Source: Actinomycetes bacterium (lineage in GTDB: Bacteria; Actinomycetota; Actinomycetes; Mycobacteriales; Mycobacteriaceae). From it: a stretch of DNA of 58,579 bases. A program made the translations under genes and the position numbers. The stretch covers positions 1 to 58,579 of the forward strand of contig JAEYMI010000098.1 in the NCBI GenBank assembly GCA_023461275.1. Direction: 5' to 3'. Below the pieces are notes generated by a model, which had not been told where the DNA came from, did not search any database, and saw only the letters and a program-made list of their open reading frames with translations. Within the stretch, counting starts at the first letter, position 1. Every line of letters starts with the position of its first letter. Below are positions 10,201 through 25,200 of this stretch, piece after piece.

Positions 10201-13200
10201 CGGTATCGGCGCCGACGATGACTTCTTCGCACTCGGCGGCGACAGCATCTCGGCGATCTCACTGTCGTCGATCCTGCGGGACCGCGGCGTGGTGATCCGC
10301 CCACGAGATGTGTTCGCGCACCGCACCATCGGGCGGATGGCGCGTGCGGTCAGCAAGCACTCCACTGACGCCGACGACCTGCTCCCCGAACTTCCCGGCG
10401 GAGGCATCGGCACCATCCCGCTGACCCCGGTGGCCTCCTACATCCTCTCGCAGCGCGGCGATCTGACCCGATTCGTGCAGGTGATGTCGATCGACGTTCC
10501 CGACGACACCGGTCGCGACCATCTCATCGCCGCACTCGACGCCGTCCTCACCGCACACGACATGCTGCGGGCACATCTGGTCCCCGGCCCGGACGAGACC
10601 TGGCAGCTGTTCACCTCGGCCGCCACCGGCAGTGGGGCCGCCGAGCCGCTATTGCGCGAAATCCTGCTGGCCGCAGACGCTTCCGACGACGAGGTGGCCG
10701 CGCGGGTCCGTTCGGAGATCGACGCGTCGGTCGGCAGGCTGGATCCGGCGCGCGGGGTCAACCTCGCGGCGCTCTGGGTCCGACGCGAACTCTCCGAGGA
10801 CACCACCTACTCGGGTTCGGTGGGCCGGCTGACGCTGGCTGTCCATCACATCGCGATCGACGCCGTCTCGTGGCGAATCCTGTTGTCGGACTTGATGACC
10901 GCCGCATCACTGGCACGTTCGGGCGCGCCGGTCCGGTTGGCGCCCACCGGAACGTCGATGCGCCGCTGGGCCCATGCGCTCGCCGACCTCTCCGCGCGTG
11001 GCGAACTCGCCGCCGAGGCCGACCACTGGCGTCGGGTGCTGGCCACCCCGGACCCGCCGCTGGGACTGCGCACCTTTGATCCGGCCCTGGACCACGTGCG
11101 GATCTCGCTCACCCATCAGATCACCCTGGATCTGCGTGACACGCAGGCCGTCACCGTCGGCGCACCACGCCGGCACCGGGCCGGCGTCGACGACGTGCTG
11201 GCCGGCACTCTCGCTGTCGCCGTGGCGATCTGGCGGTCCCGACGCCAGGTCGAGACCGATGCCACGCTGCTGCAGGTGGAAGGTCACGGACGTGAGGAGG
11301 CACTGGTCCCGGGCGCCGACCTCTCCCGCACCGTCGGCTGGTTCACCACCGTGCACCCCACCGCGATCTCACTGACCGACGTCGACCTCGATGAGGCCCT
11401 GGTCGGTGGGCACAGCCTCGCGCTGGCGATCAAGGCCGCCAAGGCGGCCCGTATCGAGACTCCACAGCACGGCATCGGGTACGGCTTGCTTCGTTATCCG
11501 GTCGACGGCGCCACCGATACCCCCGCCCTGCCCGACACCACACCGCAGATCGGACTGAACTACCTCGGGCGGATCGGTGCGCGCGAGATCGCCCGCTCGT
11601 CGATCGACGGCTGGGTGCCCCGGCCCGATCCCGGTGACCTCACTTGGCAGGTGCAACCCGACACCCCCGCGTTGCGCCCCCTCGACATCGACGCCATCGT
11701 CCTCGACGGGCGGATGCGGATCACGCTCGCCTATCCGACAACGCTGCTCTCCCCGTTGGAGATTCGCGAACTCGGCGAGATCTGGTCGGAACTGCTCGGC
11801 GCGGTACGGACCCTGCTGGCCACCGACACCTCCGCCGGTGACACCACCCCGGCCGACTTCGGCTTGGTCTCGTTGACCCAGTCCGACATCACCGGCTGGG
11901 AGACCCGATTCGGGCCGCTGACCGATGTGTGGCCACTGACGCCCACGCAGACCGGACTGACCTTCCACACCCTGACCGCCGACACCTTCGACCCGTACGT
12001 GGTGGCGTCGGTGATCGACCTGGCCGGCACCGTCGACCTCGATCGGCTGCACCGCGCGACCGAGGCCCTGCTGGCCCGCCATGACGCGCTGCGCACCGCC
12101 TTCGTGCCCGACGAGCGTGGCGAGATCGTGGCGGTGGTCGTCGAATCGGTGACCGCGACGTGGCGTGCGGTGGACCTGTCCTCACGTAAGGACCCGGCCG
12201 CGGCGTTCGCCGGGCTGATGGACTACGAACGGTCCACGCCGTTTGACCCGGGGCGCCCGCCACTGCTGCGCTTCGTCGCGGTGACCATGGCGCCCGGGGT
12301 GGTCAAACTCCTTGTGGTGCAACATCATGTCCTTCTCGACGGCTGGTCGATGCCGATCGTGCTACGCGATCTGCTGCTGCTCTACCGCGACGACGCCACC
12401 TCCGCCGAGCCCCCGCCACCCTCCTTCGCCGGCTACCTGTCGTGGCGCAACCGGCAGGATCGTGACGCCGCACGGACGGCGTGGACGCACGCCTTCAGCG
12501 CCTCACGCGGACCCACCCTGGTCGCGCCGTCGGTGGGTGTGTCCTCGACGCCGGCAACGGTCAACCGCGAGGTGCGCCGCGACATCGGCACCGAGTTGAC
12601 CGCCCAGCTGGACGCGGCCACCGCCGACATCGGCGTCACGCTGGCCACCATCGCCGAATTGGCCTGGGCCATCCTGGTCGGCGGCATCGTCGACTCCCAC
12701 GACGTCACCATCGGGGCGACCGTCGCCGGGCGTCCGGCCGACCTCGAGGACGCCGATGCGATGGTCGGTCTGTTCATCAACACGATCCCGGTGCGGGTAC
12801 GCACCCTGGCCGACGACACACTGACCACCGCGGCTCGTCGACTGCAACGCGAACAGACCGAGTTGCTCGACCATCAGTTCCTCGGGCTCACCGAGATCCG
12901 GTCGGCCGTCGGCGACGGCGCCCTCTTCGACACCTCTGTGGCGATCGAGTCGTATCCGATCGACCGCGACGCGATCGGTTCCATCGCAGGCGATCTCGGT
13001 GGCGCGGTGATGACCGGATACGACGCCGTCGACGCCACCCACCACCCGATCAGCGTCGTGGTGGTCCCCGGCGACAACATCCGTATCCGGTTGACCTACC
13101 GCACCGACGCCTTTGACTCCGCGACTGTGTCGTCGTTGCTCGAACGCTATGTCCGGTTGCTCGGATGTGTTGTGCGCGAACGGGATACACCCATCGCGAA

Positions 13201-16200
13201 CCTGGCGCTGACCGACGAGAACGATCTGGCCGAGCGCACCGTCGCGCGCACCTGGAAACCGCCGACGCTCGAGACCACCCTGATCGACGCGTTCGCCGCA
13301 CAGGTCGCGCGGACACCGGACGTGATCGCGGTGACCCACGGCGGTCGTTCGCTGACCTATGCCGAACTCGACAAACGGTCCACTGCGCTGGCGCGGTTGC
13401 TCATCGAGGCCGGTGTGCGCCTGGAATCGACTGTCGCGGTGGCCCTGGACCGCTCACTCGAGCTGTTCGTCGCGGTGTACGCGGTGTTGCGTTCCGGCGG
13501 TGTCTACGTCCCGGTCGATGTCTCGGCGCCGGCCGCCCGGATCGGCGATGTGCTGGAATCAGCCGACGCCGCAGTCATCATCACCGACCGGACCTGGTCT
13601 GCGCCGCTCACCGCGGCCGCCGATTTCCGCCGAACCCGCAGCACCACACCGACGATCGTCGTCATCGACGACCCGGAGACCGCGGCGCTGCTGGACACCG
13701 CGCCCTCGGATGCGATCTCCGACGACGAGCGCGGCGGTCCGTTGCGACCGGCCAACCTCGCCTATCTCATTCACACCTCCGGGTCCTCCGGGCGACCCAA
13801 GGGTGTTGCGGTCAGCCACCGCGCGATCACCAACCAATTGGCCTGGCGCATCGATCGTCTGCGCATCGACGCCGGCGACATCGTGCTGCACAAGACCCCG
13901 ATCTCCTTCGACGTCTCACTGTGGGAGTTGTTCGCGCCCTTGCAGGTCGGCGCGCGGGTGGTCATCGCGGACCCGGGTGCGCACACCGATGCGCTGCGGC
14001 TGGCGCAGACGATCATCGCCAACCGGGTGACGATCGTGCACTTCGTCCCGACGGTCCTGGGCGTCTTCCTCGCCGAACCTGTTGCCGCCGGCTGCATCTC
14101 GCTACGGCACGTGATCACCTCCGGGGAGGCCCTGCCCGCCCAGATCGCCCGCGACGTCCACCGGGTGCTCGGCGCCCGACTGCACAACCTCTACGGTCCC
14201 ACCGAGGCCGCGATCGACATCACCGCTCACGAGGTGCTGCCGGCCGCGGTGTCATCGGGTCCGCCGGCCATCGGCACGCCGGTGTGGAATTGTTCGGTGC
14301 TGTTGCTCGATCGACGGCTGCGGCCGGTGCCGGCCGGGATGACCGGTGAGCTCTACCTGGCCGGAATCCAGCTGGCGCGCGGCTACCACGACGCACGCGG
14401 GCTGACCGCGGAGCGGTTCGTCGCCCATGCGTTCGGTGCGCCGGGCGAACGCCTCTACCGCACCGGCGATGTCGGCCGCCGGGACGCCTCCGGCCAGTTG
14501 CACTTCATCGGCCGCAACGACAATCAGGTGTCGCTGCACGGTGTCCGGATCGAACTCGGCGACATCGAGTCGGCGCTGTCGAAGAATCCCGTTGTCGCAC
14601 AATGTGTCGCAGCCGTGCGCGACGACCGCATCGTCGCCTATGTCCGTCAGGCGCCCGGCACGGTCGCACGTCCCGCGCTGATCCGCTCGACGGTGGCCAC
14701 CTCACTGCCGAGCCACCTCGTCCCGTCGGTGATCGTGGTGCTCGACGAGTTCCCGGTCACGGTGTCGGGCAAGCTCGACCGTGCAGCCCTGCCGGCTCCC
14801 GGATCGGGCCCGTCGTCGTCTGCCGATACGTCATCGGCCGACACCCCATCCGCGCAGCGTCCGCGCCGCGCGGAGACCGCGGCGCAGCGCCTGGTCGCCG
14901 GGGTCATGTCCGACGCCCTGGGCCACATCGAGATCGGACTCGACGACGGGTTGTTGTCGTTGGGCGGCAACTCCATCAGCGCGATGCGCATCGCCGGTCA
15001 GCTCAGTGCGCAGTCGGGCACCGAAGTCACCATCCGCGATGTTCTCGAGGCCGCGTCGGTGGCCGAGTTGGCCCGGCTCGTCGACGGCCGTCTCGCCGGT
15101 GACCGGTCCCGGATTCCGCTGCAGCGCAGCGAGTATCCCGAGAAGCCCCCGCTCTCGGCAGCACAGACCCGGATGTGGCTGGCCGCGCGCCACGGTGCCG
15201 GCGAGGGCACCTACCTGGTCCCGGTCGCGTTGCGAATCACCGGCGACCCCGATGTCGAGGCGTTGCAGATCGCGGTCGACACCCTGATCGCCACCCACGA
15301 GACACTGCACACGATCTATCCGACCGATGACAGCGGCGCGCCGTATCAGATTGTCCTACCGCCTGATTCGACGCCACGCCTGATCACCGAGGACCTCACC
15401 GTCGACGGAGCGCCCACCCCGGCCGCGGTGGTGGCCGGGTCGTTGGTCGGCTTCGACCTGACCACCGAGGTACCGATGCGGATCCGCTTGCTGCGGACCG
15501 GTGCGAACGAACATGTGCTGCTGATGGTCTTCCACCACATCGCGGTCGACGGCTCGTCGTTCGCGGTACTGGCCCGCGACCTGGTGACGGCCTATCAGTC
15601 GGCCGGCGTGCTGCCGCAGCGTCGGGTCCAGTACGTCGACTACGCCATGTGGCAGCGGGCCGTGCTCGGCGACCGCAACGACCCGCGATCGCGGCTGTCG
15701 GAGTCCTTGGAGTTCTGGGCCGGCCGGCTCGCCGACGCGCCACACATTCTCGACCTGCCCGTCGATCGGCTGCGCGGCACCGCCCCCTCGGCCGCCACCG
15801 GGGTACTGCGTCGTACCGTCACCGACCGGGTGCTGGCAGGAGTCACGATGCTCGCCGAGCAGCACCGGACCACCCCGTTCACGGTGTGGCACACCGCCTT
15901 CGCGGTGGCGTTGAGCCGTTGGACCGGCGGCGAGGACATCGTGGTGGCGACGCCGGTCAGCGGACGTGACGACCCGGCCCTCGACGACCTGATCGGCATG
16001 TTCGTCAACACCATCCCGATCCGCACCACGGTGACCGCCGCGACACCGTTCGCCGACCTGCTCGACACGTCATCGACCGCGATCGCCGCCGATCTCGATC
16101 ACCGCGACACTCCGTTCGACGACATCGTCGAACGGGTGAATCCGCAACGCAGTGACGGATTCTCGCCGTTGACGCAGGTCCTGCTGGCGTTCCAGAATCA

Positions 16201-19200
16201 CGCCGAGGCCACCCTGAGCGCACCCGGCATCGAACTCGAGCAGATCGACCCGGTCGCGCTGGCGGCCACCGGCGGCCCGGATATCGCCGTTCCCGAGACC
16301 GATTCGACCGAGTTCGCGATCGCCGCCGAGGTCACCGATGGCGCGATCATCCTGCGCTACTCGCGGGAGTTGTTCGACGACAGCACGATCGAGCGTTTCG
16401 GTCGGATCATCGATCACATTCTGCGGGCGATCATCGACGATCCGCGGGTCCCGGTCGGTGACCTGCCGACGCTGTCGAGCGACGAGTACCGTCTGCTCAC
16501 CACCAAGCGTGGCCGTGGTGATCTCGAGCCGAGTACGTTGCCCGAGCTGCTGGCGCGCACGGTGGCGTTGCGACCCCATGACATCGCTGTCTCCGACGAG
16601 CAGCGTTCGCTGACGTGGTGGCAGCTCGACCGGTTCACCAACCGGTTGGCGCGACTGCTCATCGAGCACGGCGCCGGTCCGGAAACCACGGTGGCGGTGG
16701 GCATTCCGCGATCGATCGATCATCTGCTGGCGTTCTGGGCGGTGGCCAAGACCGGTGCCGCGTTCCTGCCCGTCGATCCCCGTCAGCCGGTCCGACGAGT
16801 GCAGACGATGCTGGCCGAGTCGGGTTGCGCGCTGGGAGTCACGACCGCCGAGCATGCCCCGACGCTCGATCAGGTCATGCCGCCGGGACCTGCCACGCAA
16901 CCGCGCCGGTGGGTCGTCCTCGACGATCCCGGCACACTCGCCGAGATCCGCATCCGCCCGGACACCGAGATCGACGACGCCGACCGGCTGGCCGTGCTGC
17001 GCCCGCAGAACGTCGCGTACGCGATCTACACCTCCGGCTCCACCGGCACCCCCAAGGGTGTGCTGGTCACCCACGAGGGCCTGCACAACGCCTTCGGCGA
17101 GCTGGCGGACCGGGAACGCGGCCGGCACACCAGCGTTCGGCTGTGCGCGGTATCGGCCACCACCTTCGACGCCGCGCTCTATGAGACGTTGATCTGCCTG
17201 GCCACCCGCGGCGCGATGGTGGTGGCCCCGCCCGATGTCGCCGCCGGCCCCGAACTGGCTGCGCTGCTGTCCAATCAGCAGGTCACCCACCTGGTGATGA
17301 CCCCGCAGGCGTGGGCGTCGATCGATCCGACCGGACTCGAGTCGCTGCGCTACGCGGTGACCGTAGGCGAGGCGTGCCCGCCCGCGCTGGTGTCCACGTG
17401 GGCGGCGGATCGTTCCCTCTACAACGATTACGGGCCAACCGAATCCACCATCTGGGCCACGTCGGCCGGACCGCTGCGCGACACCGGGCACGTCGGCATC
17501 GGTTCCCCGATCCGTGGTATCCGCGCGCTCGTCCTCGACGGGCGTCTGCACCCGGTCCCGGTCGGCACGCCCGGCGAGCTCTATCTGGCCGGACCGCAGC
17601 TGGCCCGCGGCTACCTCGCGCGTCACGAGCTGACGGCGAGCCGGTTTGTGGCCAATCCGTTCAGCGGCGACGGCTCCCGGATGTACCGGACCGGTGACCT
17701 GGTGCGCTGGACCGCCACCGGCGAATTGGATTACCTGGGCCGCAACGACAATCAGGTCAAGCTGCGCGGGCTGCGGATCGAGACCGGCGAGATCGAGTCG
17801 GTGCTGGCCGACCATCCCGACGTCGAGCGGGCCGCAGTGGTGCTGCACGACGACGACGTGACCGGCTCTCATCTGATCGGCTACATCCAGCCCGCCGCGC
17901 AATCGGCCACCGACGCCGATGCCATCATCGACGCGGTGGCGCAACGGCTTCCGCGCTACATGGTGCCCAGCCAGATCATCGCGCTCGACGAGTTCCCGCT
18001 GACCCCCACCGGCAAGCTCAACCGACGTGCCCTGCCCGCCCCGGACTTCACCCCGCACGCACAGATCGCGCCGACCTCGCCGACCGAGGTCGTGGTGGCC
18101 GAGACCGTCGCGGGCGTCCTCGGGATCGCCACGCCGATCGGGCTCGACGACGATTTCTTCGCCCTCGGCGGCAACTCGCTGTCGGCGACCCGCCTGGCCG
18201 CCCGGCTGTCGGAGACGCTTGGCGTTGCCGTCGCCCTGCGCACCATCTTCGACGCGGCCAGCGTCGGCGCACTGGCCAGGGCACTACAGAGCAGCACCGA
18301 CGCCGGAAGCCCGACGTCGGGGCCGACCGTACGGCAACGTCCCGAACGGCTACCGCTGTCGGCTGCGCAACAACGGATGTGGTTCCTCGATCGGTTCGAC
18401 GAGGCCGGTGTCGGCACCGCGATCCCGATCGCCGTCCGAGTCGGCGGCGGTGTCGACGTCACCGCCCTGCGAGCTGCCCTGCTCGACGTGATCGAGCGGC
18501 ATGAGGTGCTGCGCACCGTCTATCCCGAGGACGAATCCGGGGTTCACGCCGACGTTCTCGACCCGCAGGATGCCGCGGACCGACTCGACGTCACCGAGGT
18601 GCCCTTCTCGGCCACAACAGATCTCACCACTGCCACCGGCCTTTCCGAGGCCATCGACGCCGAGGTCGCGCGACGGTTCGACCTGACCAGCCAGCTGCCG
18701 ATCCGGGTCGCGATCCTGACCCCGGACCCGGCCGGCCACGTGCTGGTGATCACCCTGCACCACATCGCCGCAGACGGATGGTCGTTGGCTCCGCTCGCCC
18801 GGGACCTCAATCTGGCGTATCGGAGCCGACTCGAGGGCAGCACAAAGGATTTCGCGCCGCTGCCGGTCCAGTACGCCGACTACGCGCTGTGGCAGCAGGA
18901 TGTCTGGGGTGGGGTCGACGACGATCGGTCGAGCGCGCACACCGAGCTCGAGTGGTGGCGCAGCACGCTGTCGGGCCTGCCTGCCGCACTCGAGCCGCCG
19001 ACCACCATGTCCCGGCCTGCTGTGCCGACGTACGCCGCCGGACACCTGCCGGTCGAACTCGACGCCGAGATCACCACGGGCATCCGACGACTGGCCACCA
19101 CCGAACGCGCCACCGCGTACCTGGTGCTGCACGCGGCGATGGCCGCGACCCTGTCGCGACTCTGCGGGGCAGGCGATCTGGCGATCGGCACGCCGGTTGC

Positions 19201-22200
19201 CGGGCGCGGCGCGGCCGATCTCGACGACCTCGTCGGAGTGTTCATCAACACCGTGGCGATCCGTACCGCAGTGGATCTCGATGCGGCCTTTATCGACGCG
19301 CTGAAGGTGACCCGAGATGCGGCTCTAGGTGCATTCGCCCATGCCGCAGTGCCTTTCGATCAGCTGGTGGAGAATCTCGGCATCGATCGGACCGCCGCGC
19401 ATCATCCGGTGGTGCAGAACATGATCACGCTGCGGGAGTCGCATCGGGCGATGCTCGACCTCGGCGAGGCGACCCTCGAGACCATCGACGTCTACACCCC
19501 CACCACTCCGTTCGATCTCGTTCTGGAACTGACCGACGAGGGCGAGGAGATCAGCGGTGTGCTGCGCTACTCGCAGGACTCCTATTCCGTCGACGACGCC
19601 GGCCTGTTCCGCGACGCCTTCGTACGGACGCTGCGGGCGGTCATCGCGGATCCGGCAATGCCGTTGGGCGACATCGAGATCCTCGGCTCCGACATGCGCA
19701 GACGAATGCTGAACCAGTGTGGCCCCGACCCACTACCGCCGCGCACGCTGTCTGATCTGCTCGACGACGCCGCACAGGTACATCCCGACGTGACCGCGGT
19801 GATCGGCGCCGACCTGTCCGGCGTGGAACGCGAGTACACCTACGGCGAGTTCTACCGGCGCGCACAGAATTTGGCGCGGGAACTGATCGCAGCAGGTGTC
19901 GGACCGGAAACCCACGTGGTGATCGCGCTGCCCCGCTCACCGGAGTACCTGCTGGCACTGTGGGCGGTGACGTCGGCCGGTGGCGCGTTTGTGCCGATCG
20001 ATCCCGACCTGCCGCCGGCGCGCATCGCCCATCTCGTCGACGACGCGATGCCCGTCGTGGGCATCACCGCCACCACATTCACCGCGGCACTGCCGATCAC
20101 CCCGCGCTGGATCTGCCTGGACGACCCGGCCACCTCCGCGGTCATCGCCGCCGGGCCCGGTCTGCCGGTGACCGACGACGAGCGCTCGGCACCGCTGTAC
20201 GCCGACAACACCGCCTACGTCATCTACACCTCGGGCAGCACCGGCGCACCCAAGGGCGTGATCAGCAATCACACCGGACTGTGGGACAACCTGGTGCATT
20301 ACAGCCAGACCCTGCGGGCCGACGAGTCCAGCCGCGTGCTCGCGGTCTCGGCGCCGACCTTCGACGCCCACGTCGCCGAAATCCTGCTTGCGCTGGCACT
20401 TTCGGCACCGCTGGTCATCGCGCCGCCGACCGCTTTCGCCGGCGAGCCGCTGCAGTCGGTGATCGCCCGCCACCGCGTCACGGTGATCGAGATGACCCCC
20501 CGGGTCCTCGACACCCTCGACCCGACCGCGTTGCCGTCGGTCACCACCGCCATCAGCGTCGGCGAGGCCTGCCCGCCGAGCGTCGTGGAGCGCTGGTCAC
20601 ATGTGGAGTTGCACAACGACTTCGGGCCCACCGAGGCCACCGTCCGCAGCAGTGGCGTCGGTCCGCTGCGGGTCGGGGATCCGATCACCATCGGGACGCC
20701 CGGTCGTGGCGTCGGAGTGTTCATCCTGGACCGCCGGATGCAACCGACCGCACCCGGCGTGGTCGGCGAGATGTATCTGACCGGAGAGCATCTCGCGCGC
20801 GGCTACCTGCGTCGTCCCGGGTTGACCGCCGACCGATTCGTCGCCAATCCCCATGGCACACCGGGCGAACGGATGTATCGGACCGGCGATCTGGCCCGCT
20901 GGGGCGCCGATGGTCAGATCCGCTACCTCGGCCGGGTCGACACGCAGGTCAAGGTGCGCGGACTGCGGATCGAGCTCGGCGAGATCGAGGCGGCGATCAC
21001 CGCCGATCCCGCGGTCACCGCCGCCGTCGTCGTCGTGCATGGGGACGACGAGCAGCTCGTCGCGTACGTCACCGCCGCGTCGCCGACCGCCACCGCGGAC
21101 CCCGCGGACCCCGCGGCCGCCACCGCCTTCTCCGACGACGATCTCGTCGACCGCCTGAAACGGCAACTGGCCACCGAACTTCCGCGTTACATGGTGCCGG
21201 CCCGGTTCGTCGTGCTCGAGGAGTTCCCGCTGACCTCGTCGGGCAAGGTCGATCGTCGGGCATTGCCCGAGCCGGCCGCCGCGACCGGCGGACGCCGACG
21301 GGCGCGCACCGACACCGAACGTCGGGTCGCCGAGGTGTTCTCGGCACTGCTGCCGGTCACCGATCCCGGCGTCGACGACGACTTCTTCGCACTCGGCGGA
21401 AACTCGCTGATGGCAACGCAATTGATGGCGCGCCTCGGTGCCGACCGCGGCATCCGACTGCCGGTGCGCACGGTGTTCGACGCATCCACCGTGGGGGCAT
21501 TGGCCGCCGCCGTCGACGCGGCGACCGCAGAGATCCCCGTGCCCGAGGTTCCCGCCGCCGAGATTCCCGCTGCCGAAGTCCCGGCCGCCGACGTCTCCGT
21601 CCCAGAACCGGTCCCAGTCGCAGAACCTGCGGAGATCACCGCCGCCGACGAGCCGGTGGTCGAGGACGTCGCTGCCGAGCGGAGCGTTGCTGATGACACC
21701 GTTACCGAGGAGACCGTCTCCGAAACGACCGTCCCCGACGACACCGAAACCGCCGCCGAAATTACCGATCCCGTTCTGACCGAACACGATTCCCTCGAGC
21801 CGGACGACGGCGCACTGTGGCGGTCACTGTCATCGATGCCGCAGTCGTCGATGCCGCGCGGGGAGCACATCCCGCTGTCGTTCGCGCAGCGTCGCATCTG
21901 GTTCCTCAACCGGCTCAATCCTCGCGGCCGGGCGCATCTGGTGCCGCTCGCGCTGGCCATCGAGGGTCCGCTCCGGGTCGATATGCTCCGGGCCGCGGTC
22001 GACGACGTCGTCGCCCGCCACGAGGTCTTGCGCACCGTCTACCCCGACGTCAACGGCGTTGGCCGCCAACACATCCTCACCCCGGCCGAAGCGGTGGCCG
22101 AGCTGACCGTCGTCGACGTCGACGTCCCTCAGCCCGCGGCCGGTAGCACCGGAACCGATGCGGCCGGGTCCTTCGTCGAACGACCACCGGTGCGCGCGGC

Positions 22201-25200
22201 GATAACCCAGGCCATCGACGCGCTCTGCGACAACGGACTCGATGTCACCACCGACCTGCCGATTCGCTTGCAGCTGTTGGCCATCGGTCCTGCCCGCCAT
22301 GTGCTGGTGGTGGTGCTGCATCACATCGCCGCCGACGGCTGGTCGATGGCGCCGCTGACCGCAGACCTGCTGACCGCCTACCACGCCCGATGCGCGGGCC
22401 GCGAGCCGTTCGCCGCACCGCTGCCGGTCCAGTTCGCCGATCATGCTCTGGCCCAACAGGAATTCCTCGGCGACGTGGACAATCCCGATTCCGTGCTCGC
22501 CGCGCAGGCCGCCTACTGGCAGGAGCGGCTCAGCGGTATCCCCGAAGCGCTCGACCTGCCCACCGACCGCCCGCGGACCGCGCAGCCGAGTTTCCGGCAC
22601 GCGACCGTCGACCGGAAGGTGGAACCGGAACTCGCGACGGCACTGGCCGCCCTGGCCGCCGGACATCGGGCGACCACCTTCATGGTGCTGCAGGCGGCGT
22701 TGTCGGCGACCCTGGCGTGGTGGACCGGCACCGATGACGTCGTCATCGGCACCCCGGTCGCCGGTCGCGGCGAGCAGCAACTCGACCGGATGGTCGGGAT
22801 GTTCGTCAACACCCTCGCGTTGCGCACCCGGGTGGATGGCAGTGACACCTTCAGTGCGCTGGTCGACCACACCCGCGCCGGCACCCTCGACGACCTGGCC
22901 AACGCCGAGTTGCCACTCGAACGGGTCGTCGACGCGGTGGACCCGATGCGGACCACCGCCCACCATCCGCTGTTCCAGGTCATCATGGCCTTCCAGAATC
23001 ACGCCTCGCCGTCGTTCATCGCCGGTGACCTCACCGTCGATCCGATTGATCTCGGTGCCGCGGCGAGCAGCGAGTTCGACATCGCGATCTCGGTCGACGA
23101 TGCCCGCGAGGACGGCGCACTCCCGATCCGATTCGATTACGCCACAGACCTTTTCGACGCGTCGACGATCGAGCGGCTGTCGCGGGTCTACCTGCTGATG
23201 CTGCGGATCGTCGCCGAGCGGCCCACGGTGCTGGTCGAGGAGGCCACCGCGATCGCCGCGCGATCGTTGTCGACCGACGCATCCACCGGCCGGCCCGCCC
23301 GCCCGGTTGTCGCCAAGCCCGAGGTGCTCACCGACCTGGTCGCCATGCCGGACGGAGATCCCTTCGGGGCGCGGGTGAATCAGATCGCGCGGATGCTGAT
23401 GTCGTACGGCGTGGCACCGGAACTGCCGGTGGCCGTGGTGCTCGGCCCGTCGTTGCTGGCCTCGGTGGCCATCCACGCGGTGGTCGCGTCCGGCGGTGCC
23501 TGGGTGCCGATCGATCCCGACACCCCGACCGACCGGATCGACCAGATGATCGCCGTGACCGGCGCCGTCCTGGGCATCAGTACCGTCGAGCTCGCCGACA
23601 CCCTGCCGAGCGCGGTGTCGTGGATGTTCCTCGACGACCAGGCGGTACTCGATGTCGCCGACACGATGGCCGGGGACACCATCACCGACGCCGACCGACT
23701 GGCCCCGATCCGGCCCGATTCCCTCGCTTGCATCCAGCCGGTGCGGCGCATCCCGACCGATTCCGACTCGTCGAGCGAACTGCCCGAACTGGTCGAGACC
23801 ACGCATGCCGCGCTTGCGCATCGATTCCGTTGGCTGGCAGCCCATCTCGCCCTCAACGAAGACGATGTGATCCTGCACGGCGCGCCACTGTCGTCGCCGG
23901 ACTCGGTGGATGAACTATTCCTCGGACCGGTCAGTGGGGCGTGCACGGTGATCGCGGAGAATCACGAGATCCGCGATCCGGCCGTGATGGCCGATCTGAT
24001 CGCCGCCACCGGCGTCACCGTAGCACGCCTGGCGTCGACGATGGTCGCGGCGATGGACTTGTCGACCACGGCCACCCTGCGTCGGATCGTCACCGGCGCC
24101 GAACCGCTCACCGTCGGCGACGCCCGGCGGATCCGCGGGATTTCTGCTGCGTCACTGACTCATTCGCACTCCACCGCCGCCACCGGCGTGTTCTTCACCC
24201 ATCGGGTGCGGGCCGGCGACCTGAACATGTCATCGCCGACGTCGTCGTCGGGGTGGGTGCCGATCGGCCGGCCGGAGCCTGCGGGCACCGCGGTGGTCCT
24301 CGATCACCGGCTGCGGCCCACATCCCCCGGTATCGCCGGTGAGCTGTACGTCTCGGGGCCACAGCTCGGCCGCGGCTACTCCAACGAATCCGCGCTGACC
24401 TCAGCGACTTTCGTGGCCAACCCGGCCGGTCGGCCCGGCGACCGCCTCTACCGCACGGGCGACCTCGCCCGACTCCGCGCCGACGGCACCATCGAGTACC
24501 TGGGCCGCGCCGATCAACCCCTGCGCGTCCGGGGTGTTCGCGTCGACCTCGGTGTCGTGGAGTCCACCTTGGCTGCCGCGCCGGATGTTCGACGCGCCGC
24601 GGCAAGCCTGCGCACCATGCGCGACGAGGTCGTGCTGATCGGCTACGTGGAGCTCGGACCCACCCCCGTCGACGTGACCGAACCCGCGACCGACTCCCGC
24701 CTCAACGCCCTGCGCTCCTACCTGGCCGACCTGCTTCCGCAGTACCTGGTGCCGGATCAGTTTGTCGTCATGGACCATTGGGACACCGATGATCACGGGG
24801 CACTTGATCGGGCACGGTTGCCGCTGCCGTCGCCGGGACCGCTGACCCATCGCGATCCGGTCACCGACAGCGAACTGCTGGTGGCGCGGGCCATCAAGGA
24901 CATCCTGCACGCCAACGTGGCCGTCGGACTCGACGACACCTTCTTCGCGCTCGGCGGTACATCGCTGTCGGCGCTGCAGTTGGTCGCCCGGTTGCGTGAA
25001 TGGTCGTCGGGGCCGGCACCGGTGGAGTCGCTGCTGCGGCTGGTGCTGACCGACCCGACAGTCGAGGTGCTGGCCCGTGGGATGGATGTGCGTGCCGCGC
25101 AGCTACATCACGATGGCCGGGCGTCGATCGCCAGCGGCGAGATCCCCATCCAGCAACCTGCGCATGCGCGACTCGCCGAACCGGCCGAGCAGGACGACAC

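Noticed and set aside
16070..18058. 662-codon open frame on the minus strand inside the NRPS
   Set aside because: Shadow of modules 2-3; no domain, no plausible ribosome site, composition typical of antisense of GC-rich codons.
21830..23878. 682-codon open frame on the minus strand inside the NRPS
   Set aside because: Antisense of C5 and A5; no recognisable protein features.
23280..24830. Frameshift or sequencing error causing loss of A5 motifs
   Set aside because: The frame continues with clear A6-A8 motifs in the same frame, and the A3, A5 and A10 losses are separate substitutions, not one shifted segment.
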